DNA of 64,000 bases from Salsipaludibacter sp963735045 (GCA_963735045.1 CAVTIZ010000002.1:1-64000); one strand, 5' to 3'. Positions 23,876 through 32,068 are shown, counted from the stretch's first letter. Translations and numbers: made by a program. The notes: generated by a model not told the origin, from the sequence alone.

Positions 23876-25834
23876 TCAGTCCAGCAGCGCCTTGGCGCGG
23901 GCGACCACGTTGTCGACGTTGAGGCCGAGCTTGCTCAGCGCCTCGCTGCCCGGCGCGGACTCGCCGAAGCGGTCGATGCCGACCGAGTCGTCGGCCCAGC
24001 GTGCCCACCCGAAGGTGGCCCCGGCCTCGACCGACAGGACCGGGACGCCTGGCGGCAGCACCTCGTCCCGGTAGGCCTGGTCCTGGGCCTCGAAGCGGTC
24101 CCACGACGGGATCGACACGACGCGGGCCGGGACGTCGTCGACGGCCAGTGCCTCGGCCGCGCGCACGCACAGCGACACCTCGGATCCGGTGCCCAGCAGC
24201 ACGATCGTCGGGTCCTCGTCGGGGTCCTGGACCACGCCCGCACCACGTTCGACGGCCGAGCCGTCCGTGGTCACGGTGACGCCCTGGCGGGTCAGGACCA
24301 GCACGGTCGGGCCCTCGTGCTCGACGGCGACGCGGAAGGCGTGGGCGACCTCGTTGGCGTCGGCCGGGCGGATCACCTGCAGGTTCGGCATGCCACGCAG
24401 GCTCGACAGTTGCTCCACCGGCTGGTGGGTCGGTCCGTCCTCGCCGACGCCCACCGAGTCGTGGGTGAACTGGAAGATGGCCTTGGCATGTGACAGCGCC
24501 GCGAGGCGCACCGGCGGGCGCATGTAGTCGAGGAAGACGAAGAAGGTCGCGCCCAGCGGGAGCACACCGCCGTGGCGGGCCATGCCCACCAGCGCGGCAC
24601 CCATGCCGTGCTCGCGGACGCCCCAGTGGAACTGGCGGCCGGCGGGGTGGTCGGCGTCGTTGATGCCGCCCACCGGGAGGGCGGAGCCGGTCGACCCGGT
24701 CAGGTCGGCCGAGCCCGTCAGCAGGCTCGGCAGGTCCTCGGCCACCGCGTCGAGCACCGCCTGGATGGCCTTGCGGGTGGCGAGTTCCTCACCGGTGTCC
24801 CAGGTGGGCAGCTTGTCGGCCCAGCCGTCGAGGCCACCCTGGCTCCATGCCGCGACCCACGACGGGTCGTCGGCGAGGTCGCCGTTGCCGTCGACCCACT
24901 CGGCGTGGGCCTCCTGGCCGCGTTCGGCCGCATGGTCGCGGTAGGCGTCGAGCAGGCCGTCGGGCACCCAGAAGGGCTCGTCGGGGATGCCCATGACCTC
25001 CTTCGTGCGCGTGATGTCGTCGGCCTCGAACGGGTTGCCGTGGGCCGAGTGGTCGTCGGTCCAGTCGGGCGACGGCGTCCCGACGTGGGTGCGCAGGCGG
25101 ATGAGGGTGGGCCGGTCGGTCTGCTTGGAGGCCACCAGCACCTCCTCGAGGGCGTCGAGGTCGTCGCCGATGTCGCCGGCATCCACGACCTCCCAGCCGT
25201 AGGCCTCGAAGCGTCCGGTCATGTCGCTGCTGCGAGCCAGCGAGGTGGCACCGTCGATCGTGATGTGGTTGTCGTCGAAGATCGCCGTCAGGTGCCCGAG
25301 CCCGAGGTAGCCCGCCAGTTCGGCTGCCTCGTGGCTCACGCCCTCCATCAGGCAGCCGTCACCAGCGATCACCCAGGTGTGGTGGTCGATCGCCTCGGCC
25401 CCGAACGTGGCCCGCAGCCAGCGCTCGGCGATCGCCATCCCCACGGCGTTGCCGAAGCCCTGGCCCAGCGGGCCGGTGGTGACCTCGACGCCGACGGTGT
25501 GACCCGCCTCGGGGTGCCCCGGCGTCTTGGACTTCCACTGGCGGAAGTCACGCAGGTCGTCGAGTTCGAGTCCGTAGCCGTTGAGGTAGAGCAGGGAGTA
25601 CTGGAGGATCGAGGCATGGCCGGCCGACAGCACGAAGCGGTCACGGTCGACCCAGGTGGGGTCGTTCGGGTCGTGCTTCATCACGCGGCTGTACAGGACG
25701 TGGCCCAGCGGTGCCAGCGCCATCGCGGTTCCCTGGTGGCCGCTGGACGCGGCGAACGGGGCGTCCATGGCGAGCCCGCGGATCACGGGGATCGCGTCGT
25801 CGATGGAGATGGCGGAGCTGGTGGACTGGGGCAC
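23876..25834 (-). CDS. tkt: Transketolase
   Basis: The 652-aa length and motifs fit a full transketolase: GHPEAGHTVGVEVTTGPLGQ, the thiamine-diphosphate motif GDGCLMEG, HGNPFEADD, and the pyrimidine-domain motifs THDSVGVGEDGPTHQPVEQL (catalytic His and Glu) and RPADANEV. It transfers two-carbon ketol units between sugar phosphates in the pentose phosphate pathway. GTG 25834 with GAGG 8 nt upstream is chosen because the frame upstream lacks conserved sequence. It leads a tkt-rbsK unit with a TAGGCT -10 about 34 nt upstream of the start. Confidence 0.93.
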   Translation of the reverse strand: MPQSTSSAISIDDAIPVIRGLAMDAPFAASSGHQGTAMALAPLGHVLYSRVMKHDPNDPTWVDRDRFVLSAGHASILQYSLLYLNGYGLELDDLRDFRQWKSKTPGHPEAGHTVGVEVTTGPLGQGFGNAVGMAIAERWLRATFGAEAIDHHTWVIAGDGCLMEGVSHEAAELAGYLGLGHLTAIFDDNHITIDGATSLARSSDMTGRFEAYGWEVVDAGDIGDDLDALEEVLVASKQTDRPTLIRLRTHVGTPSPDWTDDHSAHGNPFEADDITRTKEVMGIPDEPFWVPDGLLDAYRDHAAERGQEAHAEWVDGNGDLADDPSWVAAWSQGGLDGWADKLPTWDTGEELATRKAIQAVLDAVAEDLPSLLTGSADLTGSTGSALPVGGINDADHPAGRQFHWGVREHGMGAALVGMARHGGVLPLGATFFVFLDYMRPPVRLAALSHAKAIFQFTHDSVGVGEDGPTHQPVEQLSSLRGMPNLQVIRPADANEVAHAFRVAVEHEGPTVLVLTRQGVTVTTDGSAVERGAGVVQDPDEDPTIVLLGTGSEVSLCVRAAEALAVDDVPARVVSIPSWDRFEAQDQAYRDEVLPPGVPVLSVEAGATFGWARWADDSVGIDRFGESAPGSEALSKLGLNVDNVVARAKALLD

Positions 25835-25874
25835 GACGACAACCTCGGAGGACGGCGGAAGGGGCGTTGTACCC

Positions 25875-25880
25875 AGCCTA
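25875..25880 (-). promoter_or_regulatory. -10 box of tkt-rbsK
   Basis: TAGGCT on the minus strand precedes the tkt start with room for a leader of about 34 nt that contains the GAGG ribosome binding site. No strong -35 is seen. Confidence 0.45.
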
Positions 25881-26011
25881 GGACCTGCCACGGACCGGGG
25901 ATCACGCCCCGTACCCGCCATCGGGCGGGGTCGGGGCCGGGGGGACGCTGGCGTTGCCTCGGCCTAGAGTGGCCGTCCCGGCGCGGGGCCGGGACGAACC
26001 GAGGACAGGTC

Positions 26012-26800
26012 ATGGCGAGTGGGGCGGGTGGCACCGATCTGCGTGGGACCCTGGTGGCCCCGTTGTTCTGGATCGGCTTCGGGGGGACACTGCTGCGCTA
26101 CGAGGTCGAGGGCCGCCTGGCGCTGCGACGGGGCCTGACGGAGTTCGAGTGGGCCATGGCGCGCCTGCAGCGGTCCCTCGTCACGTCCTTCCGGGCCTTC
26201 GGCACCGACGTGGTCGTGGAGCGTGACCCGGCCGTGGCCCCCGACACCGGCTACCTCGTGATCAGCAACCACCAGTCGCTGCTGGACATCCCGTTGATCG
26301 GCGGGATCCTGTTCTCCAACCTCCCCAAGTACGTCGCGAAGAAGGAACTGGCGTCGGGGATCCCGGCCATCTCCCTGAACCTGCGCCACGGCCGTCATGC
26401 GGTGATCGATCGTGCGAACCCGGGCCAGGCCATCGCCGAGATCGTGGGGCTGGCGGAGCGCAGCCAGGAGCGCAACACGTCCGCGGTCATCTTCCCGGAG
26501 GGCACCCGGTCGCGTGACGGCCGGGTCAAGCGCTTCAAGAAGGCCGGCACCCTGACCCTGTTGGGGGCCGCGCCGGCCATGGAGGTCGTGCCGGTGGCCC
26601 TGTCCGGGTCGTGGCGCTTCAACGACATCCCGCCGTATCCCGTCGGCGAGCAGGTCCACGTCCGCATCGGTGCCCCGATCGCCCGTGACGTCGACGACAA
26701 GGCCGTGCTGCGTTCGGCCGAGGCCTGGATCCGCGACCACGTCGACTCGCCGGCGGCGGGGCCGGGGGACGAGCCGTCGGAGGCGACGCCCGGGGCGTGA
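26012..26800 (+). CDS. 1-acyl-glycerol-3-phosphate acyltransferase (PlsC family)
   Basis: ATG 26012 follows GAGGACAGGTC; product 262 aa. The acyltransferase motifs are visible: block I SNHQSLLDIP (NHx4D, residues about 90-97), block III FPEGTRS and block IV VPVALSGS. A hydrophobic N-terminal segment likely anchors it. It would transfer an acyl chain to lysophosphatidate during phospholipid synthesis. A TAGAGT -10 lies at 25965-25970 in the spacer shared with the divergent tkt gene. Confidence 0.9.
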   Translation: MASGAGGTDLRGTLVAPLFWIGFGGTLLRYEVEGRLALRRGLTEFEWAMARLQRSLVTSFRAFGTDVVVERDPAVAPDTGYLVISNHQSLLDIPLIGGILFSNLPKYVAKKELASGIPAISLNLRHGRHAVIDRANPGQAIAEIVGLAERSQERNTSAVIFPEGTRSRDGRVKRFKKAGTLTLLGAAPAMEVVPVALSGSWRFNDIPPYPVGEQVHVRIGAPIARDVDDKAVLRSAEAWIRDHVDSPAAGPGDEPSEATPGA

Positions 26801-26875
26801 CCACGGGGGCCGGTCGCGATGGCACCATGGGGCCCCGCGGCCGACCCGGTCGCACGCCGTCGGTCCGGAGCCCGT

Positions 26876-27727
26876 GTGGAACCCGTCCTGCCCACCTTCC
26901 TGCTCGTCGGGGCGATGAAGTGCGGCACGACCAGCCTGTACACCGCCCTGTCCCGCCTCCCGGACGTCGGCTTCACGCGGGACAAGGAGCCCGGCTTCCT
27001 GGCCGATCCGCAGCTGGATCGGGCGGCGCTCGTGGCGGCCTACCGCGACGCCTACCGGCGACCGGCGCGGTGGCGGGGGGACGCCTCGACCGACTACGCC
27101 AAGGTGCCCCAGGTCCCGGGCGTGCCGGCGCGGGCGGCCGAGCTGCTCGGCGAGGTGCCGATCCTGTACCTCGTGCGGGATCCGGTCGCGCGCATCCGCA
27201 GCCACTGGCGGCACCTGGTCGTGTCCGGACGGACCTCGGCCCCGCTGGAACAGGCGTTGGTCGACATCCCGCGTCTGGTCGACACCACCAGGTACGCGAC
27301 CCAGGTCGACGCCTGGGCCGACCACCACGCCCGTGAGCAGATCCTGGTGCTCCACCTCCGGGAGTTGCGTCGCGACCACGGGGCAGCCATGGAGCGCGTC
27401 GTGCGCCACCTGGGGATGGACGGACTGCCCGACCGAGGCGACGAGCTGCCCCGCGAGAACACCCGATCGAGCCAGTTGCGCGAGGGCACGTTGTCCAGTC
27501 GCGTCGCGGACACGCCGTGGTACCGGCGCCGCCTGCGGGACCACATCCCGCAGCGGCTGCGCCGACTGGTGCCGACCGTGCTGGGACATCGGGGGGTGGA
27601 CGAGTTCCCCGACGACACCCTCACCCCGGCCACCGAGGCCGACCTCCGGGCCGAACTCGAACCCGAGCTGCGACGACTGGCCACGGACTACGGCCTGCGC
27701 CACACGGGCCTGCACCGACGGGCGTGA
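26876..27727 (+). CDS. Sulfotransferase family protein
   Basis: The protein carries the 5'-phosphosulfate loop of PAPS-dependent sulfotransferases (FLLVGAMKCGTTSLYTAL) and the 3'-phosphate motif YLVRDPVARIRSHWRH. GTG 26876 with GGAG upstream gives 283 aa; the ATG at 26819 adds 19 residues but has no ribosome binding site. It moves a sulfuryl group from PAPS to an unknown carbohydrate, lipid or small-molecule acceptor. No PAPS-synthesis gene is nearby. Confidence 0.85.
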   Translation: MEPVLPTFLLVGAMKCGTTSLYTALSRLPDVGFTRDKEPGFLADPQLDRAALVAAYRDAYRRPARWRGDASTDYAKVPQVPGVPARAAELLGEVPILYLVRDPVARIRSHWRHLVVSGRTSAPLEQALVDIPRLVDTTRYATQVDAWADHHAREQILVLHLRELRRDHGAAMERVVRHLGMDGLPDRGDELPRENTRSSQLREGTLSSRVADTPWYRRRLRDHIPQRLRRLVPTVLGHRGVDEFPDDTLTPATEADLRAELEPELRRLATDYGLRHTGLHRRA

Positions 27728-27747
27728 CGGCGCTGGGGGGTTCACCC

Positions 27748-27776
27748 TTGCGTCCTGACTGACCGGTCAGTACGCT
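27748..27776 (+). promoter_or_regulatory. paa-type operon promoter with TetR-type operator
   Basis: TTGCGT (27748-27753), 17 nt and TACGCT (27771-27776) form the promoter. The perfect 14-bp palindrome ACTGACCGGTCAGT (27758-27771) fills the spacer and touches the -10, so a bound repressor would block RNA polymerase. The same palindrome with one change occurs at 50898-50911 and 51496-51509. Confidence 0.85.
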
Positions 27777-27807
27777 TCGGGGGTCGCCGCAGCCACCGGA
27801 GTCCGTC

Positions 27808-28779
27808 GTGCCACGCCGTCCGCAGACCCTGACCGACGTCCGACCGCTCACGCCGCAACTCAGCAACGACGAGGTCAAGGAACGCCTGCGGGCCGAACGT
27901 CTCGTCGAGGGTCCCCAGCACGCCTCCGAGGACTACATCAAGGCGCTCACGCGGACCCTGATCGTGTCGGCCGACACCGAGTTGATCTCCGCGCCGTCGT
28001 ACCTCGGCGCCGCCGCAGACGCCCCCGACACGTCGTCGTACATGTCCGTGGTGTCGATCATCCAGGACGAACTGGGCCACGCCCACATCGCCTACCGGAT
28101 GCTGCGCGACCTGGGCGTGGACGTCGACGAACTGGTCTACGGCCGCGATCCGCACGAGTTCAAGCACCCCTACGCCTTCGACGTCCCGCTGGAAACGTGG
28201 TCGGAGATGATCGTGGCCAACGCCTTCTACGACCGCGCCGGCTTCGTGCTCCTGTCCGACGTGTTCGAGCACACCAGTTACGTCCCGTGGAAGCGCGCCC
28301 TGGTCAAGGTCGACCGAGAGGAGACCTTCCACCTGCGACATGGGGAACGCTGGATCAAGAAGCTGTCCAGTGACGACGAGTGGCACCGCAGGATCCAGGC
28401 GGCGATGGACTGGATGTTCATCCTCACGCTGGAGTGGTTCGGCCTGCCCGACGACCTCAAGCGCCACGGCGGGCAGTTGGGCTTCGGCCTCAAGGGCCAG
28501 ACCAACGACGAGCTGCGCCAGACCTGGATGGCGGCCACGGTCCCGTTCGCCGAACAGCACGGCTTCGAGGTGCCGGCCCACCTCGACCCCGAGACCGACG
28601 ACTACGTCATCGACTGCGCCTTCCCGTTGGCCTTCGACGCCGAGAAGAAGGAGTGGGACCACGGCGGCGCGATCTCGTGGGACGACGTGATGGCCAGGTG
28701 GCGAGCCCGCGGCCCCGCCAACGAGCGCTTCGTCCACCAGTTGCAGCGTGGTCACGCCGCCCTGGCCCACGCGGCATGA
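27808..28779 (+). CDS. paaA: PaaA-like aryl-CoA epoxidase, catalytic subunit
   Basis: The 323-aa protein is the diiron subunit of a phenylacetyl-CoA 1,2-epoxidase-type oxygenase. Iron-ligand motifs expected from E. coli PaaA are present: the first-helix Glu (ADTELISAP), IQDELGHAH (ExxH), an Asp in NAFYDRAG and REETFHLRHGE (ExxH). It is divergent from E. coli PaaA, so the aryl-CoA substrate is not fixed by sequence. BoxB is longer and different. GTG 27808 has GGAG upstream. Its last codons overlap the ATG of the next gene (ATGA), and the downstream genes encode the B, C and D-type subunits. Confidence 0.9.
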   Translation: MPRRPQTLTDVRPLTPQLSNDEVKERLRAERLVEGPQHASEDYIKALTRTLIVSADTELISAPSYLGAAADAPDTSSYMSVVSIIQDELGHAHIAYRMLRDLGVDVDELVYGRDPHEFKHPYAFDVPLETWSEMIVANAFYDRAGFVLLSDVFEHTSYVPWKRALVKVDREETFHLRHGERWIKKLSSDDEWHRRIQAAMDWMFILTLEWFGLPDDLKRHGGQLGFGLKGQTNDELRQTWMAATVPFAEQHGFEVPAHLDPETDDYVIDCAFPLAFDAEKKEWDHGGAISWDDVMARWRARGPANERFVHQLQRGHAALAHAA

Positions 28780-29205
28780 CCGCCGCCACCCTCCCCCTGG
28801 TCGACACCCCCGGTGCGGGTCGTGGCTCGGCGTTGGCACCGGCGCCCGTGCCGGCCGGTCCGCTGGACGACGTCGACGTGCCCGACCACGACCGACGATC
28901 CTCATCTGGCAGCGCACGTGCTGGCGACGCTGGCCGAGGTCGAGGACCCCGAACTGCCGATCGGGCTGGTCGACCTCGGGCTCATCCGTCGCCTGGTCGT
29001 CGCCGACGGCCACGTGACCGTCGGCCTGACCTACACCAGCCTGGCGTGCCCGTGCGTGGAGATGATCCGCGACGACGTCACCGAGGCCGTGGCCGCACTG
29101 GACGGCGTCACCGGGGTCCGCGTCGACGACGTCCTGGAACCGTGGTCGCGCGCCGACGTGACCCCGCACGGCCTCGCGCTGCTGCGCGCCGTCGCGGTGG
29201 TGTGA
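28776..29205 (+). CDS. paaD: PaaD N-terminal (MIP18/DUF59) part, apparent frameshift
   Basis: From about 28903 the frame encodes a MIP18/DUF59 domain (LAEVEDPELPIGLVDLGLIR ... YTSLACPCVEMI) to the stop at 29205. PaaD proteins of this family help assemble or mature the epoxidase. The only start in that frame, GTG 28813, gives an unlikely Arg/Trp-rich N-terminus. A coding-like N-terminus (MTAATLPLVDTPGAGRGSAL) begins at ATG 28776, overlapping the paaA stop, but in the other frame. A one-base change near 28893-28905 would join them. The zinc-ribbon half of canonical PaaD is absent here and found separately at 30437-30661. Confidence 0.75.
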
Positions 29206-29207
29206 CG

Positions 29208-29408
29208 ATGGCGGTCGAGGCCGAGCGTGCATGGGAGGTCTTCGCCCGCCACAAGCGGGAGGACGCCATCCACCACGTCGGCCAGGTCCGCGCCGTCGAC
29301 GCCGCGGACGCCGCCGTGTTCGCCTGGACGCTGTACGACGAACGGCGCTGGGAAGAGATGTTCGTCGTGGAGTCCGACGACGTCGTCGTCCTGGTCGCGC
29401 CCGACTGA
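29208..29408 (+). CDS. paaB: PaaB-like epoxidase subunit
   Basis: The 66-aa protein matches the PaaB family: RAWEVFARHKREDAIHHVGQ, then ADAAVFAWTLYDERRWEEMF and VVESDDVVVL correspond to its conserved WEVF, HVGS and siWVV segments. E. coli PaaB is about 95 aa, so this is a short form. In the enterobacterial complex PaaB bridges PaaAC units and is needed for activity. ATG 29208 lies 2 nt after the upstream stop, indicating translational coupling. Confidence 0.85.
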   Translation: MAVEAERAWEVFARHKREDAIHHVGQVRAVDAADAAVFAWTLYDERRWEEMFVVESDDVVVLVAPD

Positions 29409-29428
29409 GACCTCGTGGAGGAGTCCCG

Positions 29429-29665
29429 GTGACCGTGCACCACGTCTACACCCGCACCGAGTGGGCCGAGCCACTGACCCGGCTCGACGCGGTCGAGGCC
29501 GACGACGTCCCCGACGTGGACGCGGCCGTCGGTGTCGACCACGACTGGCTGGAGGTGGCCGTGATCCGCGACGACGCCCTGGTGTGGGTCATCCGCGACG
29601 GTGACCTGGTGGGCGACGCCACCGAGGCGGCGGGGGCGGACGACGCGACGGGGTTCGGATCATGA
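29429..29665 (+). CDS. Unknown 78-aa protein within the paa-type operon
   Basis: GTG 29429 follows a strong GGAGGAG site and the stop overlaps the paaC start as ATGA, so the gene is real and coupled. The product is very acidic (many Asp/Glu) with an alternating pattern around HDWLEVAVIRDDALVWVIRD that suggests a small beta sheet. It is in the position where known epoxidase operons have nothing between paaB and paaC. It could be a PaaB-like accessory or electron-transfer docking protein, but no family is recognised. Confidence 0.75.
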   Translation: MTVHHVYTRTEWAEPLTRLDAVEADDVPDVDAAVGVDHDWLEVAVIRDDALVWVIRDGDLVGDATEAAGADDATGFGS

Positions 29666-30450
29666 GCGACACCACCACCGGGTCCCGGGGCCTGGCCGAC
29701 GAGACCCAGGGCCAGTTCCCCCCGGCCGTCACCCAGGGGCTGGCCAACCTGCTGGCCGTCATCGGGGACAACAAGTACTACCTCGGCCGCCACCTGTCCG
29801 AGTGGTCCGTGGGTGCCCCCGGGTTGGAGGCCGCCGTCGCGACGGCGGCGGTGAGCCAGGGCCACCTGGGACAGGCCCGGGCCCTGTTCCCGTTCGTCGA
29901 CGACCTCGCCGGCGACGAGGTCGGCACGCCCGACACGGGCCGGGACGCGCGCTACAACCTCGCCTGCCTGGACGAACCGTTCGACACCTGGACCGTCGCC
30001 GTGGCCACGCTCTTCCTCGTCGACCCTGCCCTGGACCTCGTCCTGCGGTCGCTGCGCGACACCAACGAGGAGCTTCAGCGTCGCATCGGCCGCGTGCTCG
30101 ACGAGTCCCGCTTCCACGCCGACTTCGCCCGGGGACGGGTCGCGCACCTGCTGACGACCTACCCCGACAGCCGCGACGACCTGGTCGAGCGGCTCCGCCC
30201 GGTCCTGGCCGAGGTGCTGGCCTGGTTCGGGCCCCCGGGTGAGGCGGGGGTCGAGGCCATGGTCGACGCCGGGATGCTGGCCGTGGACAACGACGGCATG
30301 CGCGCCGGCTGGCTCGACCTGGTCGGCCCCGTGCTGGTCGCACATCGCCTGGCCGAGCCGTTGGGCGTGGTCGGTGAGCCGGGGTCCTGGCAGCACCCCG
30401 GCGTCGACTGGGACCGCTTCGACGGCCTGCACCGCCGTGTCCGGGCCTGA
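29662..30450 (+). CDS. paaC: PaaC-like structural epoxidase subunit
   Basis: The 262-aa helical protein matches the PaaC family, the non-catalytic ferritin-like partner of PaaA: GDNKYYLGRHLSEWSVGAPG near residue 35, AVATAAVSQGHLGQAR near 58 and EPFDTWTVAVATLFLVDPA near 105. PaaC and PaaA form the heterodimer core that positions the diiron site. The ATG overlaps the upstream stop and its own stop overlaps the zinc-ribbon gene, so the whole operon is tightly coupled. Confidence 0.88.
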   Translation: MSDTTTGSRGLADETQGQFPPAVTQGLANLLAVIGDNKYYLGRHLSEWSVGAPGLEAAVATAAVSQGHLGQARALFPFVDDLAGDEVGTPDTGRDARYNLACLDEPFDTWTVAVATLFLVDPALDLVLRSLRDTNEELQRRIGRVLDESRFHADFARGRVAHLLTTYPDSRDDLVERLRPVLAEVLAWFGPPGEAGVEAMVDAGMLAVDNDGMRAGWLDLVGPVLVAHRLAEPLGVVGEPGSWQHPGVDWDRFDGLHRRVRA

Positions 30451-30661
30451 GGTGGCCGGGCAGGCCTGTCCCTGGTGCGAGTCCACCGACACCGAGCGAC
30501 TGGGTGACGCCGGTTCGCTGCTGATGACGCAACCGTGGTACTGCCGTGGCTGCTCCAGCGCGTTCGAGGTGATTCGCAAACGGGGAGCACACGACCGGGA
30601 TCGTCGCGACGTGCGCGACGCGCAGCCGGGGGTCGCCCAGGGCCCGACCGAGGCCGGCTGA
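30437..30661 (+). CDS. PaaD C-terminal zinc-ribbon as separate protein
   Basis: GTG 30437 (or 30452) opens a 74-aa ORF overlapping the paaC stop by 14 nt. It carries a four-cysteine ribbon, ACPWC near residue 10 and YCRGC about 25 residues later, followed by AFEVIRKRG, the layout of the C-terminal domain of PaaD. In E. coli the DUF59 and zinc-ribbon parts are one protein. Here they are split across the operon. The C-terminus is charged and poorly conserved-looking. Confidence 0.8.
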   Translation: MSGPEVAGQACPWCESTDTERLGDAGSLLMTQPWYCRGCSSAFEVIRKRGAHDRDRRDVRDAQPGVAQGPTEAG

Positions 30662-30779
30662 CCTGGGCACCGTGTCCGGCCAGGGCGTGCGTGGGCGCCA
30701 CGTCCATGGCGCGGTCGCACCCGCGTGGCTGTTCAGGTGGAGGAGGGGAGGGGCACGGTGGCGGGACGGGCTCCACGAC

Positions 30780-30785
30780 TAGGGT
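30780..30785 (+). promoter_or_regulatory. -10 box of the GNAT gene at 30814
   Basis: TAGGGT lies 28 nt before GTG 30814, leaving a short leader with the GGAGGGC ribosome binding site. It separates this gene from the paa-type operon. Confidence 0.45.
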
Positions 30786-30813
30786 CCGACCAGGCGGCCA
30801 CACGGAGGGCACG

Positions 30814-31335
30814 GTGGACATCAGGATCCGACACGCGGAGCCGGCGGACGCGCCCGCCGTCCACCAGATGCTGGTCGGCGGCCACACCGTCGCCGGCACG
30901 ATGCGCCTGCCCTACGCCCCGTTGTCGTCCACCGAGGAGCGCCTCGCGCCGCAGGACGGCCGCGTCACGCTGGTGGCCGTCGAGGGCGGCGAGGTGGCCG
31001 GGTTCGCCGAGCTCGTCACCCACCAGTGGCCGCGCCACAACCACGTGGGCGACCTGAACATGGTGGTCACGGACGCGGAACGGCAGGGCCACGGCGTCGG
31101 TCGCTCACTGGTCGGCGCCGTCGTGGAGCTCGCCGACGACTGGCTGCACCTGGTCCGGCTGCAACTGTTCGTGTGGGCCGACAACGCCCACGCGATCCGG
31201 CTCCACGAGTCCTTCGGCTTCGTCGTGGAGGGCACCCTGACGGCCTTCACGCGGGGTCGGGGCGGCTACGTGGACGCACTCGTCATGGGGCGCGTGCGGG
31301 CCCCGGTGTCGCTGGACGACCCGCCGCCGCCCTGA
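30814..31335 (+). CDS. GNAT family N-acetyltransferase
   Basis: GTG 30814 has CGGAGGGC upstream and gives 173 aa. The GNAT fold is clear: IRHAEPADAPAVHQML at the N-terminus, beta strands around VAGFAELV and LNMVVTDAERQGHGVGRSLV, whose QGHGVG is the acetyl-CoA pyrophosphate loop, then NAHAIRLHESFGFVVEG. The YhhY-like pattern suggests acetylation of an amino-acid-like or small amine substrate; the exact acceptor is unknown. Confidence 0.88.
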   Translation: MDIRIRHAEPADAPAVHQMLVGGHTVAGTMRLPYAPLSSTEERLAPQDGRVTLVAVEGGEVAGFAELVTHQWPRHNHVGDLNMVVTDAERQGHGVGRSLVGAVVELADDWLHLVRLQLFVWADNAHAIRLHESFGFVVEGTLTAFTRGRGGYVDALVMGRVRAPVSLDDPPPP

Positions 31336-31408
31336 CCCGGCCCTCCGGCGGGGTTGGGGCCACGGGTCCCGCACGGCAGGCCACGGACCGACGTGACAGG
31401 AGGCCATG

Positions 31409-32068
31409 ATGGGACTCGACACGGCGACGGTGCTGGTGACCGGTGCGACCGGCCAGGTGGGATGGGGCGTCGCCCACGCCGCCGGGGATGCCGGCGCCCG
31501 CCTCGTGCTGACCACCAGCCGGCCATCGACGGCCGAGCGCCTGGCCGAGGAGTTCCCCCGAGCGGCGGTGGTCACCGTGGACCTTGGCGCCGAGGATGCC
31601 GACGACACGGTCCGCGCCGCCCTGGAGGACGCCGGTGGCCGCCTCGACCACGCGTTCGCGCCGATCGGCTCGTGGTGGCAGGGGGGCCCGACACTGGAGC
31701 AACCGCCCGGCGAGTTGGCGACCCTCGTGCGCACCTACGCCGTGGCCCAGCACCGACTGGTGCGAGCGACCGCGCCGTTCCTCGGTCGTACGGGGGGCTC
31801 GTACACGCTGGTGACCGGGGCCGCCGGTCAACGCCCGATCCCCGGCGCCGGCCTCCTGGTGGTGGCCGTCCGGGCCCAGTGGGCCCTCGCCGAGGTGTTG
31901 CGCGCCGAGCTGGCCGAGGCGCCGTTCCGGTTCAACGAACTGCGCATCCAGACCCGCATCGAGCGCGAGGAACGACCCGGCGTCGTGGCGTCGCGCGTGG
32001 CCGGCGAGGCCTTCCTCGAGGTCATGACCGGCGACGCCCGCAGTGCGTTGATCCGCTACCCGGCCTGA
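31409..32068 (+). CDS. Atypical SDR without the YxxxK pair
   Basis: A Rossmann N-terminus (VLVTGATGQVGWGVAHAAGD) and overall length of 219 aa place it in the short-chain dehydrogenase/reductase family. Where the catalytic Tyr-x3-Lys is expected the sequence reads GAGLLVVAVRAQWALAEVL, so both residues appear missing. It may bind a nucleotide without redox activity. AGGAGG lies 5 nt before ATG 31409, which is preferred over ATG 31406. Confidence 0.75.
   Translation: MGLDTATVLVTGATGQVGWGVAHAAGDAGARLVLTTSRPSTAERLAEEFPRAAVVTVDLGAEDADDTVRAALEDAGGRLDHAFAPIGSWWQGGPTLEQPPGELATLVRTYAVAQHRLVRATAPFLGRTGGSYTLVTGAAGQRPIPGAGLLVVAVRAQWALAEVLRAELAEAPFRFNELRIQTRIEREERPGVVASRVAGEAFLEVMTGDARSALIRYPA

Noticed and set aside
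24572..26011. N-terminal extension of the acyltransferase (frame open from 24572)
   Set aside because: The upstream part is antisense to transketolase; ATG 26012 has its own ribosome binding site and the acyltransferase family starts there.
27808..28779. Assignment as BoxB benzoyl-CoA epoxidase
   Set aside because: BoxB is about 470 aa and different in sequence; this 323-aa protein has PaaA-type DELGH and EETFH motifs and PaaB/PaaC partners.
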